Notes: generated from the letters alone by a model not told the origin. 64,000 nucleotides of DNA from Pedobacter borealis DSM 19626 (GCF_000708285.2 NZ_JAUG01000024.1:34129-98128), one strand, 5' to 3'. Shown: positions 1 to 9,825, numbered from the stretch's first letter. Numbers and translations are program-made.

Positions 1-293
1 TCTATGGCGCATCCATAAAAAAAGAACTGTTTAAGAAGAAAGGAAGCATTGGTATAGGTACCTTGAATCCATTTACACGAGACCTACATATAAAAACAAT
101 TAATAACGCAGTTAATCAAAAAGGCACAATTTATCAGAGTCAAAACATTTATTATCCATTGCGTAATTACACATTAAATTTTAGTTACACTTTTGGTAAA
201 CTTAAATTTACAGAAAAGAAAAAGATCAAAAACGATGATGTGAAACAAGATCAGCAACAAGGAGGTGGAATGGGCGGTGGCGTTCAGCAGTAA
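1..293 (+). CDS. C-terminal end of an outer-membrane beta-barrel / TonB-dependent receptor (partial)
   Basis: The reading frame is open from base 3 to the stop at 291-293, so the gene begins outside the window. The visible ~96 residues alternate polar and hydrophobic residues as in beta-strands, and contain YPLRNYTLNFSYTFGKLKF, typical of the last strands of OMP_b-brl-type receptors of Bacteroidota. After the barrel comes a charged tail (KKKIKNDDVKQDQ) and a glycine-rich end (GGGMGGGVQQ). Such tails are common in the 'outer membrane beta-barrel family' and absent from classical SusC proteins. The family call rests on this fragment only; the N-terminal carboxypeptidase-like and plug domains cannot be seen. 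Confidence 0.7.
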   Translation, partial: YGASIKKELFKKKGSIGIGTLNPFTRDLHIKTINNAVNQKGTIYQSQNIYYPLRNYTLNFSYTFGKLKFTEKKKIKNDDVKQDQQQGGGMGGGVQQ

Positions 294-315
294 AACCCAA
301 TTTAATATACATTTT

Positions 316-351
316 AGGCCTTTTCGATTTCTTTCGGAAGGGCTTTTTTTT
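316..351 (+). terminator. Rho-independent terminator after the barrel gene
   Basis: A stem formed by GCCTTTTCGA and TCGGAAGGGC (with G-U pairs) is followed directly by eight T residues. It lies 23 bases after the stop of the partial barrel gene and separates it from the SusC gene downstream. Confidence 0.7.
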
Positions 352-615
352 CTTTCATGTCCCTATTTCTTTTCTGTAAAAGCGTTAAAGTCACGCTAAC
401 CAATTTTTAAGTAGTAATATTTTTGAATAATTCAGCTTGTAAGGCGGTTTATGCGTTTTTTGTTGATGTTTTTTGCAATATTTTGCAGGATGAAGGGTGT
501 TTGTGTAAAATTTTGCACGAAATACAGCCTTATTGATCATGTTTTGTGCGTGTTTTTGGTGCTAAAAATGTTATATTGCATATAACTAAAATCCTCTAAA
601 CTAAACAATTGTGAT
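352..615. other. AT-rich leader region upstream of susC-like gene
   Basis: There is no coding sequence of its own here. It holds several TTTTGCA words (around 470, 480 and 512) and probably the promoter and leader of the SusC/SusD operon, but I could not find a convincing TTG-N19-TAnnTTTG promoter. No sigma/FecR pair lies next to it, and the SusC it precedes lacks an STN domain, so regulation by a neighbouring ECF system is not supported. Confidence 0.4.
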
Positions 616-3600
616 ATGAGAAAAATCTTTACCTCACTTTTTTTTCTTTTTATTTTACTGATTGGCCTATCCGCAATGGCACAGGTAAAAACAATAACAG
701 GAAAAATAACCGCTGTTGATGATGGAGGCCCATTACCCGGAGCAAGTGTAAAAATCAAGGGCAGTACAACAGGTACCTCCACCGATGCCAATGGTAGCTT
801 TACCATTCAGGTACCATCAACCAACGCTGTACTGGTAATCAGTCTTATTGGGTATAAAACGAAGGAAATTACTGTTGGCAGTAAAACAACAGTTAATGTA
901 GGGCTGGCTGCGGATGCACAGGAACTACAGGAAGTAACCATTTCAACCGCACTGGGCATTACCCGACAGGCCAAATCTTTAGGTTATGCTGCACAATCTG
1001 TAAAATCCGAAGACCTGAATTATAATCACCAGCCTAACTTGCTTAATGCATTACAAGGTAAGGTTGCAGGTGCTACAATTTCAAGCACTGGCGGTGGCCC
1101 GGGCCAGGGAGCAAGTATCCGGATCAGGGGAGTTAACTCTATTGACCCTAACATTTCTGGCGATCCTTTATATGTAATAGATGGAGTGCAGATTGATAAC
1201 TCTACCTCTACAGTCGGGGCTAATCCCGATGGAACCGCATATGGTTCAAGAGGGGTAACCAATAGGGCTTCAGATATTAATCCCGAGGATATTGAAACCA
1301 TCAATATTTTAAAGGGAGGTGCCGCTACCGCACTTTATGGATTAAGAGGCGCAAATGGTGTTGTGGTAATTACCACTAAAAGAAGCAAGCAGAATGGCGT
1401 TAGCGTTAATTTTAACAGTAGTTACGGCTATGATGAAGTGTTGAAATCGCCGGATGTACAAACAGAATATACTCAAGGCGTGTTGGGTGTTTATACCAAC
1501 CCTCCAGGCGGAATTGGACCGGCATGGGGGCCAACCATTGCCGAGGCGAAACTGATCGATCCGACTCACCCTGATCAATTATTCAATAACTACGACCGTG
1601 CTTTTGGTACAGGTCAGCAGATTAAAAATTCGATTTCGGTTACCGGAGGAAGTGAAGCGATTAAATTTTTCTCTTCTGTTTCGCAGTTGTACCAAAAAGG
1701 AATGATGCCAAATACCGATAACAAAAATTTCTCGGGACGTTTAAATACAGACTTTACCATCAGTCCAAAATTTAAGGCCGCTGTAAATATGAATTTCACC
1801 AATTCTGGCGGATATAGTTATAGTGCAGACCGTTTTGGCGAAAGTTTGGCTTATTGGTCGCCGCGTTATGATGTGGCAGATTATCAGAATGCAGATGGTT
1901 CGCAAAAATACTTCGGTACCAATAATCCAATCTGGGGTACAGCAAACAACAGATTTAAAGGTGATGTTAACCGGTTTATCGGTGGGGCAAGCCTAAGTTA
2001 TGACCCCGTAAAGTGGCTTAATTTTTCTTACCGCTTAGGGATAGATACGTATAACGATAACCGTGTGCGCACTGCCCGCGGACCGATGTATGCTACCGAG
2101 GCCATGTACGATAATGCTCAGGGTTTTTATGGTGAATACAATACCAAGTTTAGAACCATTAACAGCACTTTCGTTGCCACTTTAACCTCTAAACTAACAG
2201 ATGATATTACCGGGACTTTAAGGCTTGGACAAGAGCTTTACGACCGTAAATCGAAAGAGATCGGTACTTTGGGCAGTATACTTGGTGTATACGATTTCTT
2301 TAATTTGGCTAACGCGGGTGTACTTACCCCAACGCAGACCCTAAAACAGAAAAGACTGATCGGTTATTTTGGAGAAGCGACTTTTGACTACAAAAACTAC
2401 CTTTTCTTAACCGTAACCGGAAGAAATGATATCACTTCTACACTGCCAAAAGCAAGCAGATCATTTTTCTATCCTTCAGCAAGCTTAAGTTATGTGTTTT
2501 CCGATCAGTTTAAGTTGCCTGCCGTCATTAGTCAGGCCAAGTTGCGCTTGTCTTATGCAAGGATTGGAAAGGATGCATCTGAGTATTCTACCTTTACCGG
2601 ATATTCGCCTTATACTTCGTTGCCAACCGGAACAGGCGGTTTAACCATTGCGCAAAACCTTGGCAATCCCGATCTTCGGCCAGAGTTTACCAATACCTAT
2701 GAGGCTGGTTTAGAGATGTCGTTCTTTAAAAACCGTTTAGGTTTCGACTTTACTTACTATTATTCATTAAGCAAAGATCAGATCATCCAAACGCAGATTT
2801 CTTCGGCAGTAGGTTATGTAACGAAATCAATCAATGCAGGCGATATCAGGAATAGGGGAGTTGAGTTGGTATTGAATGGTAAACCAATTGTATCAAAAGA
2901 TTTCAGGTGGGATGTAAATGTGAATTTTTCGGCCAACAGAAACATGGTATTGAGTATGCCTAACGGAATATCGGAAATTGTTTACGGTGCCGCAAGAGGT
3001 TATGGCAATGCGGGAGTAACGATGAAACTGATCCAGGGACAGCCATATGGCAATATTTATGGCAGCTATTTTAACCGTTATTATGGAAGTACGCCAGAAG
3101 ATCCGATGGTACTGGATAAAGATTTTCCATTGCTGATTGGAGCAAACGGATTCCCAAGCATTTCAGGTGGCAAGCAAAAATTACTGGGTAATTCGCAGCC
3201 GAACTATATCATTGGTATGGGCAATACTTTCAAATACAAAGATTTCAGCTTAAATGTATTGTTTGATGCGCGTTTAGGATTTGAGAAATACAACTGGTTA
3301 GAAGATTTTTATTCGGCCTTTGGATTGCCTGATTATACAGCAGATAGAAGAACAGTGCGGGTGTTTGACGGGGTTTTGGCCAATGGACAACCGAACACCA
3401 AACCGGTTTATATGGGGCAGCGGATCGGACCAGACGGGGTTGATTATGGCGAAGGGTATTACCGCATTTACTACCGGAACGTTTCTGAGCCTTTTGTAAG
3501 CGATGCCTCATGGGTACGTTTACGTTCTGCAAGTTTAACGTATAATTTACCGGAGAACTGGTTGCCTGCAAAATCAATCAAAAATGCTTCACTATCCGTT

Positions 3601-3750
3601 ACCGGAAATAATTTATGGTTATGGACGAAATATTATGGTGTAGATCCCGAATCGAGTTCTTTCGATTCGGGTAGTAATAATGATGGCTCTGCCGGATTTA
3701 CCTATCCATCTGCCCGTACAATTATGTTTACACTTAATGTTGGTTTTTAA
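616..3750 (+). CDS. SusC/RagA-family TonB-linked outer membrane protein
   Basis: 1044 residues, a normal SusC length. A signal peptide (about 1-22, ending SAMAQ) is followed by a carboxypeptidase-regulatory-like domain (about 25-110, PLPGASVKIKGS), a TonB plug domain (about 118-250, with IRIRGVNSI and the SusC hallmark ANGVVVITTKR) and a long beta-barrel ending in FTLNVGF with a C-terminal aromatic. There is no STN domain before the CarboxypepD domain. It should form the TonB-powered outer-membrane pore that takes up oligomers captured by the SusD partner encoded 11 bases downstream. The substrate cannot be read from the sequence; the co-located secreted peptidase hints at peptides or glycopeptides (inference). 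Confidence 0.95.
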   Translation: MRKIFTSLFFLFILLIGLSAMAQVKTITGKITAVDDGGPLPGASVKIKGSTTGTSTDANGSFTIQVPSTNAVLVISLIGYKTKEITVGSKTTVNVGLAADAQELQEVTISTALGITRQAKSLGYAAQSVKSEDLNYNHQPNLLNALQGKVAGATISSTGGGPGQGASIRIRGVNSIDPNISGDPLYVIDGVQIDNSTSTVGANPDGTAYGSRGVTNRASDINPEDIETINILKGGAATALYGLRGANGVVVITTKRSKQNGVSVNFNSSYGYDEVLKSPDVQTEYTQGVLGVYTNPPGGIGPAWGPTIAEAKLIDPTHPDQLFNNYDRAFGTGQQIKNSISVTGGSEAIKFFSSVSQLYQKGMMPNTDNKNFSGRLNTDFTISPKFKAAVNMNFTNSGGYSYSADRFGESLAYWSPRYDVADYQNADGSQKYFGTNNPIWGTANNRFKGDVNRFIGGASLSYDPVKWLNFSYRLGIDTYNDNRVRTARGPMYATEAMYDNAQGFYGEYNTKFRTINSTFVATLTSKLTDDITGTLRLGQELYDRKSKEIGTLGSILGVYDFFNLANAGVLTPTQTLKQKRLIGYFGEATFDYKNYLFLTVTGRNDITSTLPKASRSFFYPSASLSYVFSDQFKLPAVISQAKLRLSYARIGKDASEYSTFTGYSPYTSLPTGTGGLTIAQNLGNPDLRPEFTNTYEAGLEMSFFKNRLGFDFTYYYSLSKDQIIQTQISSAVGYVTKSINAGDIRNRGVELVLNGKPIVSKDFRWDVNVNFSANRNMVLSMPNGISEIVYGAARGYGNAGVTMKLIQGQPYGNIYGSYFNRYYGSTPEDPMVLDKDFPLLIGANGFPSISGGKQKLLGNSQPNYIIGMGNTFKYKDFSLNVLFDARLGFEKYNWLEDFYSAFGLPDYTADRRTVRVFDGVLANGQPNTKPVYMGQRIGPDGVDYGEGYYRIYYRNVSEPFVSDASWVRLRSASLTYNLPENWLPAKSIKNASLSVTGNNLWLWTKYYGVDPESSSFDSGSNNDGSAGFTYPSARTIMFTLNVGF

Positions 3751-3761
3751 ATAGAATTACG

Positions 3762-5198
3762 ATGCAAAAGATTATAAAATATACATGGTGCGCAGCTTTA
3801 ATTGCAACACTAGGTTTGCAGAGTTGTAAAGACGATTATTTTGATAAATTGTCTGATAATCCGAATCAGGTTCCAGTGCCAACACTCAATGCATTGTTGG
3901 CTACATCAACTTACAAAATCGGAAATAACAATTACCTTATTGGGAGTATTGTTGCCCCTTATGTGCAATATACCGCCAATCCTTCAGCCAATGCGGCCGG
4001 AGATACCTACCAGGCAATTGATTTTACTACCACCTGGGATGCGCTTTATTTTGCAATGGCCGATGCTAACGAAATGAAAAAACTGGCAGTTGCACAAGGC
4101 TCCAGCGAGTATAAAGGTGTAGCCGATGTAATTATTGCCTATAACCTTACCTTGGTAAATGATTTATGGGGAGATGCTCCGTTTTCGCAGGCTTTCGACA
4201 TTAACAACCTTAAGCCAAAATATGATAAACAACAGGAGGTATATAACCAGGCTATAGTACTATTGGATGAAGCCATTGTTGAGCTGGCCAAAACCAATGC
4301 AACAGTTAAACTGGCCCCTACAAGCGATTTAATTTATGGAAAAACTCCTGCCACTGAAAGGGCAAACTGGTTGAAAATGGCTTATGGTTTAAAAGCCAGA
4401 TTATTGAACAAAATAAGTAAAACAAGTTCTTATAATCCTACAGCAGTATTGGAAGCACTGAGTAATTCCTTTACAGCAAATGCAGATGATGCCGGAATGG
4501 CTACTTTTAAAGAGCGTAATCCATGGGCTAACGTAGCTTTGTCTAATTCGCAGCAATCGCTGGGTGGATGGCTTTCTGAGCAGTTGATCGATGCGCTAAA
4601 AGGTACAACTTTTCCAGGTGTGGTAGATCCGCGCTTGGAAAAGATAACTGACAAAACGGTGAATAACACTTACATCGGAACCGTAAATGGTGCAGGTAAC
4701 AGGTTGCCTGGAGCCAATACCACTAAAGATGAGTGTTATATCTCGAGTAACTCCCCATGGACCAGCAATACTGCTCCAATACTGATTGTTACCTATGCAG
4801 AGCTGAAATTTATTGAAGCTGAAGCTTATTTCGATACCGATAAAACTAAGGCTTATGCGGCTTATTTGGCTGGTATTAGCGCCAATATGGATAAATTAAC
4901 GGTTTCGACTACTGCAAGAGATGCTTATCTGGCCAATCCTGTTGTTAATGTTGGTGCTGCGGCCTTAACAAAAGATCTTATTTTCAAAGAGAAATACATT
5001 GCAACCTATTTAAATCCTGAGGCCTGGAACGATGCACGCAGATATGATTATAAATATAAGGATTTTACACTCCCGGTAAATGCTGCATTAACTGATTTTA
5101 TTCGCCGCCTGGATTATCCCCAGGGAGAAAGAAGCAAAAATGGCGCAAACGTGCCTGCTGATGTTCCAAGAACAACCAAACTGTGGTGGGATCAGTAA
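3762..5198 (+). CDS. SusD/RagB-family outer membrane lipoprotein (SusD-like_2 type)
   Basis: 478 residues with a lipoprotein signal (lipobox GLQSC, Cys22). The early motif DNPNQVPVPT and the later AELKFIEAEAYF and EAWNDARRYDY segments are typical of the SusD-like_2 branch (SusD/RagB superfamily), which is shorter than the classical SusD encoded at 56730-58337. It should sit as a lid on the SusC channel at the cell surface and bind the imported ligand. It starts 11 bases after the SusC stop and ends before a strong terminator, so the two genes form one operon. Confidence 0.93.
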   Translation: MQKIIKYTWCAALIATLGLQSCKDDYFDKLSDNPNQVPVPTLNALLATSTYKIGNNNYLIGSIVAPYVQYTANPSANAAGDTYQAIDFTTTWDALYFAMADANEMKKLAVAQGSSEYKGVADVIIAYNLTLVNDLWGDAPFSQAFDINNLKPKYDKQQEVYNQAIVLLDEAIVELAKTNATVKLAPTSDLIYGKTPATERANWLKMAYGLKARLLNKISKTSSYNPTAVLEALSNSFTANADDAGMATFKERNPWANVALSNSQQSLGGWLSEQLIDALKGTTFPGVVDPRLEKITDKTVNNTYIGTVNGAGNRLPGANTTKDECYISSNSPWTSNTAPILIVTYAELKFIEAEAYFDTDKTKAYAAYLAGISANMDKLTVSTTARDAYLANPVVNVGAAALTKDLIFKEKYIATYLNPEAWNDARRYDYKYKDFTLPVNAALTDFIRRLDYPQGERSKNGANVPADVPRTTKLWWDQ

Positions 5199-5223
5199 CA
5201 TTCTTATAAAAAACAATAATCAG

Positions 5224-5257
5224 AGTCCTAACTGCACATCGGTTAGGGCTTTTTTTA
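5224..5257 (+). terminator. Rho-independent terminator after susD-like gene
   Basis: Stem GTCCTAAC / GGTTAGGGC with an 8-base loop, followed by seven or eight T residues. It closes the SusC/SusD operon and lies only 25 bases before the peptidase start. Confidence 0.85.
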
Positions 5258-5281
5258 TAATTTATCACAAAATATCAAGCA

Positions 5282-7366
5282 ATGAAAAAATCGCTGTTTA
5301 TACTGCTTATACTAATATCTACCGTTAAAATTTTTGCGCAGAACTTTACACTGAAATCAGTTTTAAGTTATCCTTTTCCCACACAATTGGTAGCCTCGCC
5401 CGTTGGCTCTAAAATAGCTTGGGCCGCAAATGAACAGGGAAAAAGAAACATTTATACTGCTGAAGCGCCTGATTATAAAGCAATAAAAAATACAGATTAT
5501 AATGATGATGATGGGCAGGAATTAACCAGTTTATCTATTTCTGCAAATGGCAAATGGATTGTATTTGTACGTGGCGGCGATCATGGTGGAAGAGATGGCG
5601 GACCGGTTAACGCAAACTCATCTCCAATTGCACCAAAAATACAGGTATTTGCTGTGCCTTTTGGCGGTGGAAAAGTTATTGCAATAGGTGAAGGCGATAA
5701 CCCCATTATTTCACCAAACTGCGAACAGGTGCTGTTTAGCAAAGCAGGTCAGGTGATGGTAGCCCCGATTGATGGATCGTCTCCGGCAAAAAACCTGTTT
5801 TACGCAAAAAGCATCAACTCAGGTTACAAATGGTCGCCGGATGGGAAGAAGATTGTGTTTGTTTCCAACCGCACAGATCATTCTTTTATAGGTATTTATA
5901 CCGGTCAGCAAACGGCGATACAGTGGTTATTGCCATCTTTTTCTAAAGATAATGCACCGGTTTGGTCACCAGACGGCAATGCGATTGCTTTTATCCGCAC
6001 AGCAGGAACAGGTATAGAAACGGATTCGATTTTAACGCGAAAACATCAACCTTGGGCTATCTGGACGGTTAACGTAAATACTGGAGAAGGAAAACAGATC
6101 TGGAAAGCTCCCGAAACGATCAGGGGCTCTTATCCTTCAATTGATGGCGGTGCCAATTTGCAATGGGCCGATGGTAAGATAATATTCACTTCATATGAGG
6201 ACGGTTGGCCGCACTTGTATGCTATTAATCCTGATGGATCAGGCCGTTTATTGCTTACCCCAGGTAATTTTGCTGTTGAAAACGTTAAACTGAGCAACGA
6301 TAAAAAGACATTGGTTTTTGCAGCAAACACAGGTAAAGAACCCGATGATTTAGATAGGAGGCATATTTACAAAGTAGCAGTAAATAAGGCAAACGTGGAG
6401 GCATTGAGTTTTGGCCAAGGTATTGAAGCCTATCCCGTAATTTCTGGAGATAACCGTACTTTTTTCTGTTTAAGTTCTACAGCAGCAAGGCCGCTTTTAC
6501 CAGCTGTGCTAAATGATGAAAAGGCAGTTAAACTCATCGGCGAATCACTTATCCCTAACGATTTTCCCATCAAAGAAATGGTAATTCCAAAACATGTAAA
6601 TTTTAAGGCACCCGATGGCCATACTGTATATGGACAATTGTTTTCTCCAAAAAAAGCAGCTAAAAACAAGTCAGCAATCGTATATGTTCATGGTGGCCCT
6701 CAACGGCAAATGTTTTTGGGTTGGAACCCGATGGATTATTATTCAATTGATTATGCTTTAAACCAGTACCTGGTGAATATGGGGTTTAAGGTTTTAGCTG
6801 TAAATTACCGTTTGGGTACTGGTTATGGTTTTGATTTTCATAAACCTTTAAATGCCGGGCCACAGGGAGCAGCAGAATATCAGGATATAAAGGCTGCAGG
6901 CGAATGGTTAGCGAATCAGAAGGATATCAATAAAAATAAAATCGGCATTTATGGAGGTTCATATGGTGGCTACTTAACTGCGCTGGCACTTGGAAAAGAT
7001 TCTAAATTATTTGCAGCTGGAGTAGATATCCATGGCGTAAATTATAGGTTTAGTAATCCAGGAACCGAAGGAAAGGAACCTGCCCCAGATGCTGCGCTGG
7101 CCGCCAGGGTAGCCACATCATCATCTCCGGTGAGTTACATCAACACGTGGACATCGCCAACATTGATTATACATGCTGATGATGATAGGAATGTTGCTTT
7201 TACTCAGAGTGTTGACCTTGCCAAGCGTTTTGAAGATAAGAAGTTTGATTTTGAATTTCTGGCCATTCCTGATGATACCCATCATTGGATGAAGTTTTCT
7301 AATGGTTTAAAGGTGAGTGAGGCAATGGCCGATTTTCTTAAAAGGAAGTTAATGGATAAGAAGTAA
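5282..7366 (+). CDS. Secreted S9-family prolyl oligopeptidase-like serine peptidase
   Basis: 694 residues. A signal peptide (about 1-19, ending KIFAQ) is followed by a WD40-like beta-propeller (TolB/DPP-IV type; repeated SPDGK-like blades such as KWSPDGKKIVF and VWSPDGNAIAF) and a C-terminal alpha/beta-hydrolase domain. The catalytic triad is visible: Ser560 in GGSYGGY, Asp635 in HADDDRNV, and His667 or His668 in DDTHHW. The family removes dipeptides or acylated residues from peptides, here in the periplasm. It has its own start after the SusC/SusD terminator but the same orientation, so it may be co-expressed by read-through. The exact specificity (DPP-IV, acylaminoacyl-peptidase) cannot be decided. 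Confidence 0.93.
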   Translation: MKKSLFILLILISTVKIFAQNFTLKSVLSYPFPTQLVASPVGSKIAWAANEQGKRNIYTAEAPDYKAIKNTDYNDDDGQELTSLSISANGKWIVFVRGGDHGGRDGGPVNANSSPIAPKIQVFAVPFGGGKVIAIGEGDNPIISPNCEQVLFSKAGQVMVAPIDGSSPAKNLFYAKSINSGYKWSPDGKKIVFVSNRTDHSFIGIYTGQQTAIQWLLPSFSKDNAPVWSPDGNAIAFIRTAGTGIETDSILTRKHQPWAIWTVNVNTGEGKQIWKAPETIRGSYPSIDGGANLQWADGKIIFTSYEDGWPHLYAINPDGSGRLLLTPGNFAVENVKLSNDKKTLVFAANTGKEPDDLDRRHIYKVAVNKANVEALSFGQGIEAYPVISGDNRTFFCLSSTAARPLLPAVLNDEKAVKLIGESLIPNDFPIKEMVIPKHVNFKAPDGHTVYGQLFSPKKAAKNKSAIVYVHGGPQRQMFLGWNPMDYYSIDYALNQYLVNMGFKVLAVNYRLGTGYGFDFHKPLNAGPQGAAEYQDIKAAGEWLANQKDINKNKIGIYGGSYGGYLTALALGKDSKLFAAGVDIHGVNYRFSNPGTEGKEPAPDAALAARVATSSSPVSYINTWTSPTLIIHADDDRNVAFTQSVDLAKRFEDKKFDFEFLAIPDDTHHWMKFSNGLKVSEAMADFLKRKLMDKK

Positions 7367-7479
7367 ATATTTTTTAGTAAAGCAAAAACAAAGCGCACTG
7401 TCATCCTGAGGACTAATTTATAGTATAAAAACTAATATAAGTAACAGAGGATTTTAGGGAATTCTAGGCTGCGAGGCAT

Positions 7480-7576
7480 CGTCATTGCGAGAAGGCTTTT
7501 TCAGCCGACGAAGCAATCTTTATCGCATAGATCATTAACATGAAAGATTGCTTCGTCGTTCCTCCTCGCAATGACG
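7480..7576. repeat. Nested inverted repeat (REP/MITE-like, 'CGTCATTGCGAG' type)
   Basis: Outer arms CGTCATTGCGAG (7480-7491) and CTCGCAATGACG (7565-7576) are perfect reverse complements. Inner arms CGACGAAGCAATCTTT (7506-7521) and AAAGATTGCTTCGTCG (7543-7558) are also perfect. The whole can fold as a long cruciform. It lies in the 325-base gap between two convergent genes (7367-7691) and may act as a two-way terminator. The rest of the gap holds the short word TTCGACAGGCTCAGACTGAC (7650-7669), which looks like another dispersed repeat; there is no gene. Confidence 0.8.
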
Positions 7577-7691
7577 ACCTTTCTTTTGGAATCTATCAAT
7601 GGTTGCTTGTTGGAGGACAATATTTATTTATTGTAGATTGTTAAAGGTCTTCGACAGGCTCAGACTGACAACGTTTAAGTTGACGATTTTT

Positions 7692-9326
7692 CTATTTCTT
7701 TTTGATCCGTTTCAAAATCATTAAACTCTGTGGATTAAAGGAATAACCTGAAATGTTGTTTTGAAGCATCACTACAGATTGATCGTAGAAAAGCGGAACA
7801 ACAGGAGCAAAATCCATTACCATCTGATCCATTTTGCGGTACAGCTCAAAGCGTTTTTCTTTATCGGTTTCATAATAGCTTTTCTCAAACAGCTGATCGA
7901 ATTCTTTATTGTAAAAAGCAGTGTAATTTGGTCCATAAGGGACTTTATTTTTTGAGTAAAACATGGATAAGAAATTCTCTCCATCGCCATAATCGGCCAG
8001 CCAGGAACCACGGAAAAAGTTTACGCTGTTTTTCGACATTAAATCCCTTAAGCTGGCACTTGGGCTTACATCAATTTTAACTTTAATACCTATTGCAGTA
8101 AGTTCGCCCTGAATAAATTCGATCAGGTCTTTGTAAGTTGTCGTTGTATTTAGAGTTACTTCTCCCATACCTTTCCCTTCTGGGAAACCAGCTTGCTCTA
8201 AAAGTTTAGCAGCAAGTTTTGGGTTATAGGCATATCCCTTTACAGCGAGGCTATCAAAACCAGGCATGCCTTTAGGAATGAAACCAGATGTTGCCGCTAT
8301 GCCAATGCCATTTCTTAGGTATTTAATCAATCTGTCGCGATCGATTGAATAATTAATGGCCTGCCTGATTTTTTTTAAGCGCAATGGCGATTTCTTCACA
8401 ATCGAAAGATTGGTATCAACCAATATACCTACATACTCGGTACACAGGTATGGGCTTTTGGTTAATGTAAATTTTCCTTTGTACTTCGAGGTCATTTTTC
8501 CGCTTTTGGTCAGGATATCGTCGCGGTAACTGCCGTCAACATTATAGTAGAAATCCAGATCCTTTTTCAGGAAACTCATGAAACCACTTTGTTTATCGGT
8601 GATGAAGCTGGCTTTTACAGCATCAAGGTAGGGTAATGCCATTCCTTTGGCATCTTTTTCAAAATAATGCTCGTTTTTTAAAAGCACTAATATTTCACCT
8701 TCTTTCCAGTATTTAAATTTAAAAGGGCCGGTGCCAACAGGATGACTTCTGAAATCCTTACCATAATGTTCTACAACTTCTTTGGGTACAACAGAGCAGT
8801 ATTGTGTAGTGAGTAAACTCATAAAGGGTGGGAAAGGACGCACCAGTTTGATCTGGAAAGTAGAATCATTTAACGCGATAAAATTATGCTTATCCTTCAC
8901 TTTATCACTAAAAATCCACCCGCCCGATGAGGCGACCTTTGGATCGATTAAACGATAAAAACTATATACAAAATCACTTGCAGTTACTTTGCGGCCTTTG
9001 CCATTTTTAAAAATAGGATCATCATGAAAGTAAACATCATTACGCAGGTTAAAAGTGTAAGTTAAAGCATCTTCCGAAACCTGCCAGCTTTTGGCTATAC
9101 AGGGCAGTGTTTGCAAGGATGAATCGATCTGTACCAAACCATTAAAAATCTGGTTGGTCATCCAGATCGCATTCTGGTTGCGCGCAAAGGCCGGATCAAT
9201 AGAGGTTAAACCCTGATCGAGATTAATATTAAAGACTTTTTTGTCCTGATGATCAGCATTTTCCTTACATGAAAAGAATAAGCTTACACAAAAAAACCAA
9301 AATATATAATTAAATGAGCCTCGCAT
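7692..9326 (-). CDS. Peptide/oligopeptide ABC transporter substrate-binding lipoprotein (SBP_bac_5, DppA/OppA-like)
   Basis: 544 residues from the chosen start at 9326; a start nine codons further upstream is possible, but from 9326 the protein begins directly with a lipoprotein signal (lipobox FFSC, Cys20). The sequence matches family-5 extracellular solute-binding proteins: LTSIDPAFARN near the N-terminus, the DAVYTFNLRNDVYFHD-like segment, YSFYRLIDPK, and FKNGKGRKVTASDFVYS. It should bind peptides at the periplasmic face of the membrane and deliver them to an ABC permease. No permease or ATPase genes are next to it, so it is an orphan binding protein here. Confidence 0.9.
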   Translation of the reverse strand: MRGSFNYIFWFFCVSLFFSCKENADHQDKKVFNINLDQGLTSIDPAFARNQNAIWMTNQIFNGLVQIDSSLQTLPCIAKSWQVSEDALTYTFNLRNDVYFHDDPIFKNGKGRKVTASDFVYSFYRLIDPKVASSGGWIFSDKVKDKHNFIALNDSTFQIKLVRPFPPFMSLLTTQYCSVVPKEVVEHYGKDFRSHPVGTGPFKFKYWKEGEILVLLKNEHYFEKDAKGMALPYLDAVKASFITDKQSGFMSFLKKDLDFYYNVDGSYRDDILTKSGKMTSKYKGKFTLTKSPYLCTEYVGILVDTNLSIVKKSPLRLKKIRQAINYSIDRDRLIKYLRNGIGIAATSGFIPKGMPGFDSLAVKGYAYNPKLAAKLLEQAGFPEGKGMGEVTLNTTTTYKDLIEFIQGELTAIGIKVKIDVSPSASLRDLMSKNSVNFFRGSWLADYGDGENFLSMFYSKNKVPYGPNYTAFYNKEFDQLFEKSYYETDKEKRFELYRKMDQMVMDFAPVVPLFYDQSVVMLQNNISGYSFNPQSLMILKRIKKK

Positions 9327-9340
9327 GCGATCAGGAATGT

Positions 9341-9348
9341 TATTTTTG
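9341..9348 (+). promoter_or_regulatory. Possible Bacteroidetes -7 element (TATTTTTG)
   Basis: The octamer fits TAnnTTTG exactly and lies 18 bases before the ATG at 9367, in the 40-base gap between two divergent genes. No TTG is found 19 bases upstream, so the support is only partial. Confidence 0.3.
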
Positions 9349-9366
9349 CACAAATTAATAAATTTA

Positions 9367-9825
9367 ATGCAGATGTCTTTTTTAAACGATTTATTTATCG
9401 GCCTCGATGCTGCTCACCAAGAAGAATTACAGGAACGTTTAGATTTAGTGGAGCACAAGATTAAGTTTATGGATAAAATGCCTGTAGCCTGCTTAGATAC
9501 GAGCAACAATCCGGAATATTTTTTATCAGAAGAAATTTCGCTGGCAGGTGGAATGATAGCGACTGACATACTAAGCGCTGTTTTTATTATTTACTATCAG
9601 CCGGGTAAAACTTTAACCGATTTAATGAGAGAAGTACCTGCGGCATTAAATACCGATTGGCAAGCGGTGCAAAACAACAGAATTATTTTATTGAATGACG
9701 ATGTCAACCGCGAAAGAACAGCTGAAAATGCCGTTTCGCTAATAGAAGATATCGCCGAAATGTTACACCCGGGTTCTTTTATCTTTGGCCACGAAGGTGA
9801 TAAATGGATTAGGTTTGGCGCATAG
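9367..9825 (+). CDS. Small protein resembling the C-terminal half of a BtuF-type helical-backbone metal receptor
   Basis: 152 residues from the ATG at 9367 (9373 is an alternative). An in-frame ATG at 9325 would overlap the divergent gene and a possible -7 element, so I prefer the later start. There is no signal peptide. The stretch WQAVQNNRIILLNDD followed by AENAVSLIEDIAEMLHPGSF resembles the end of cobalamin/siderophore-binding proteins, where the line 'Avrngrvy ... rpg..l...l..llhPe.F' is typical. The N-terminal lobe and export signal are missing, so it is either a cytoplasmic derivative or a distinct family. It is divergent from the peptide-binding lipoprotein gene. Function is unknown. 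Confidence 0.7.
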   Translation: MQMSFLNDLFIGLDAAHQEELQERLDLVEHKIKFMDKMPVACLDTSNNPEYFLSEEISLAGGMIATDILSAVFIIYYQPGKTLTDLMREVPAALNTDWQAVQNNRIILLNDDVNRERTAENAVSLIEDIAEMLHPGSFIFGHEGDKWIRFGA

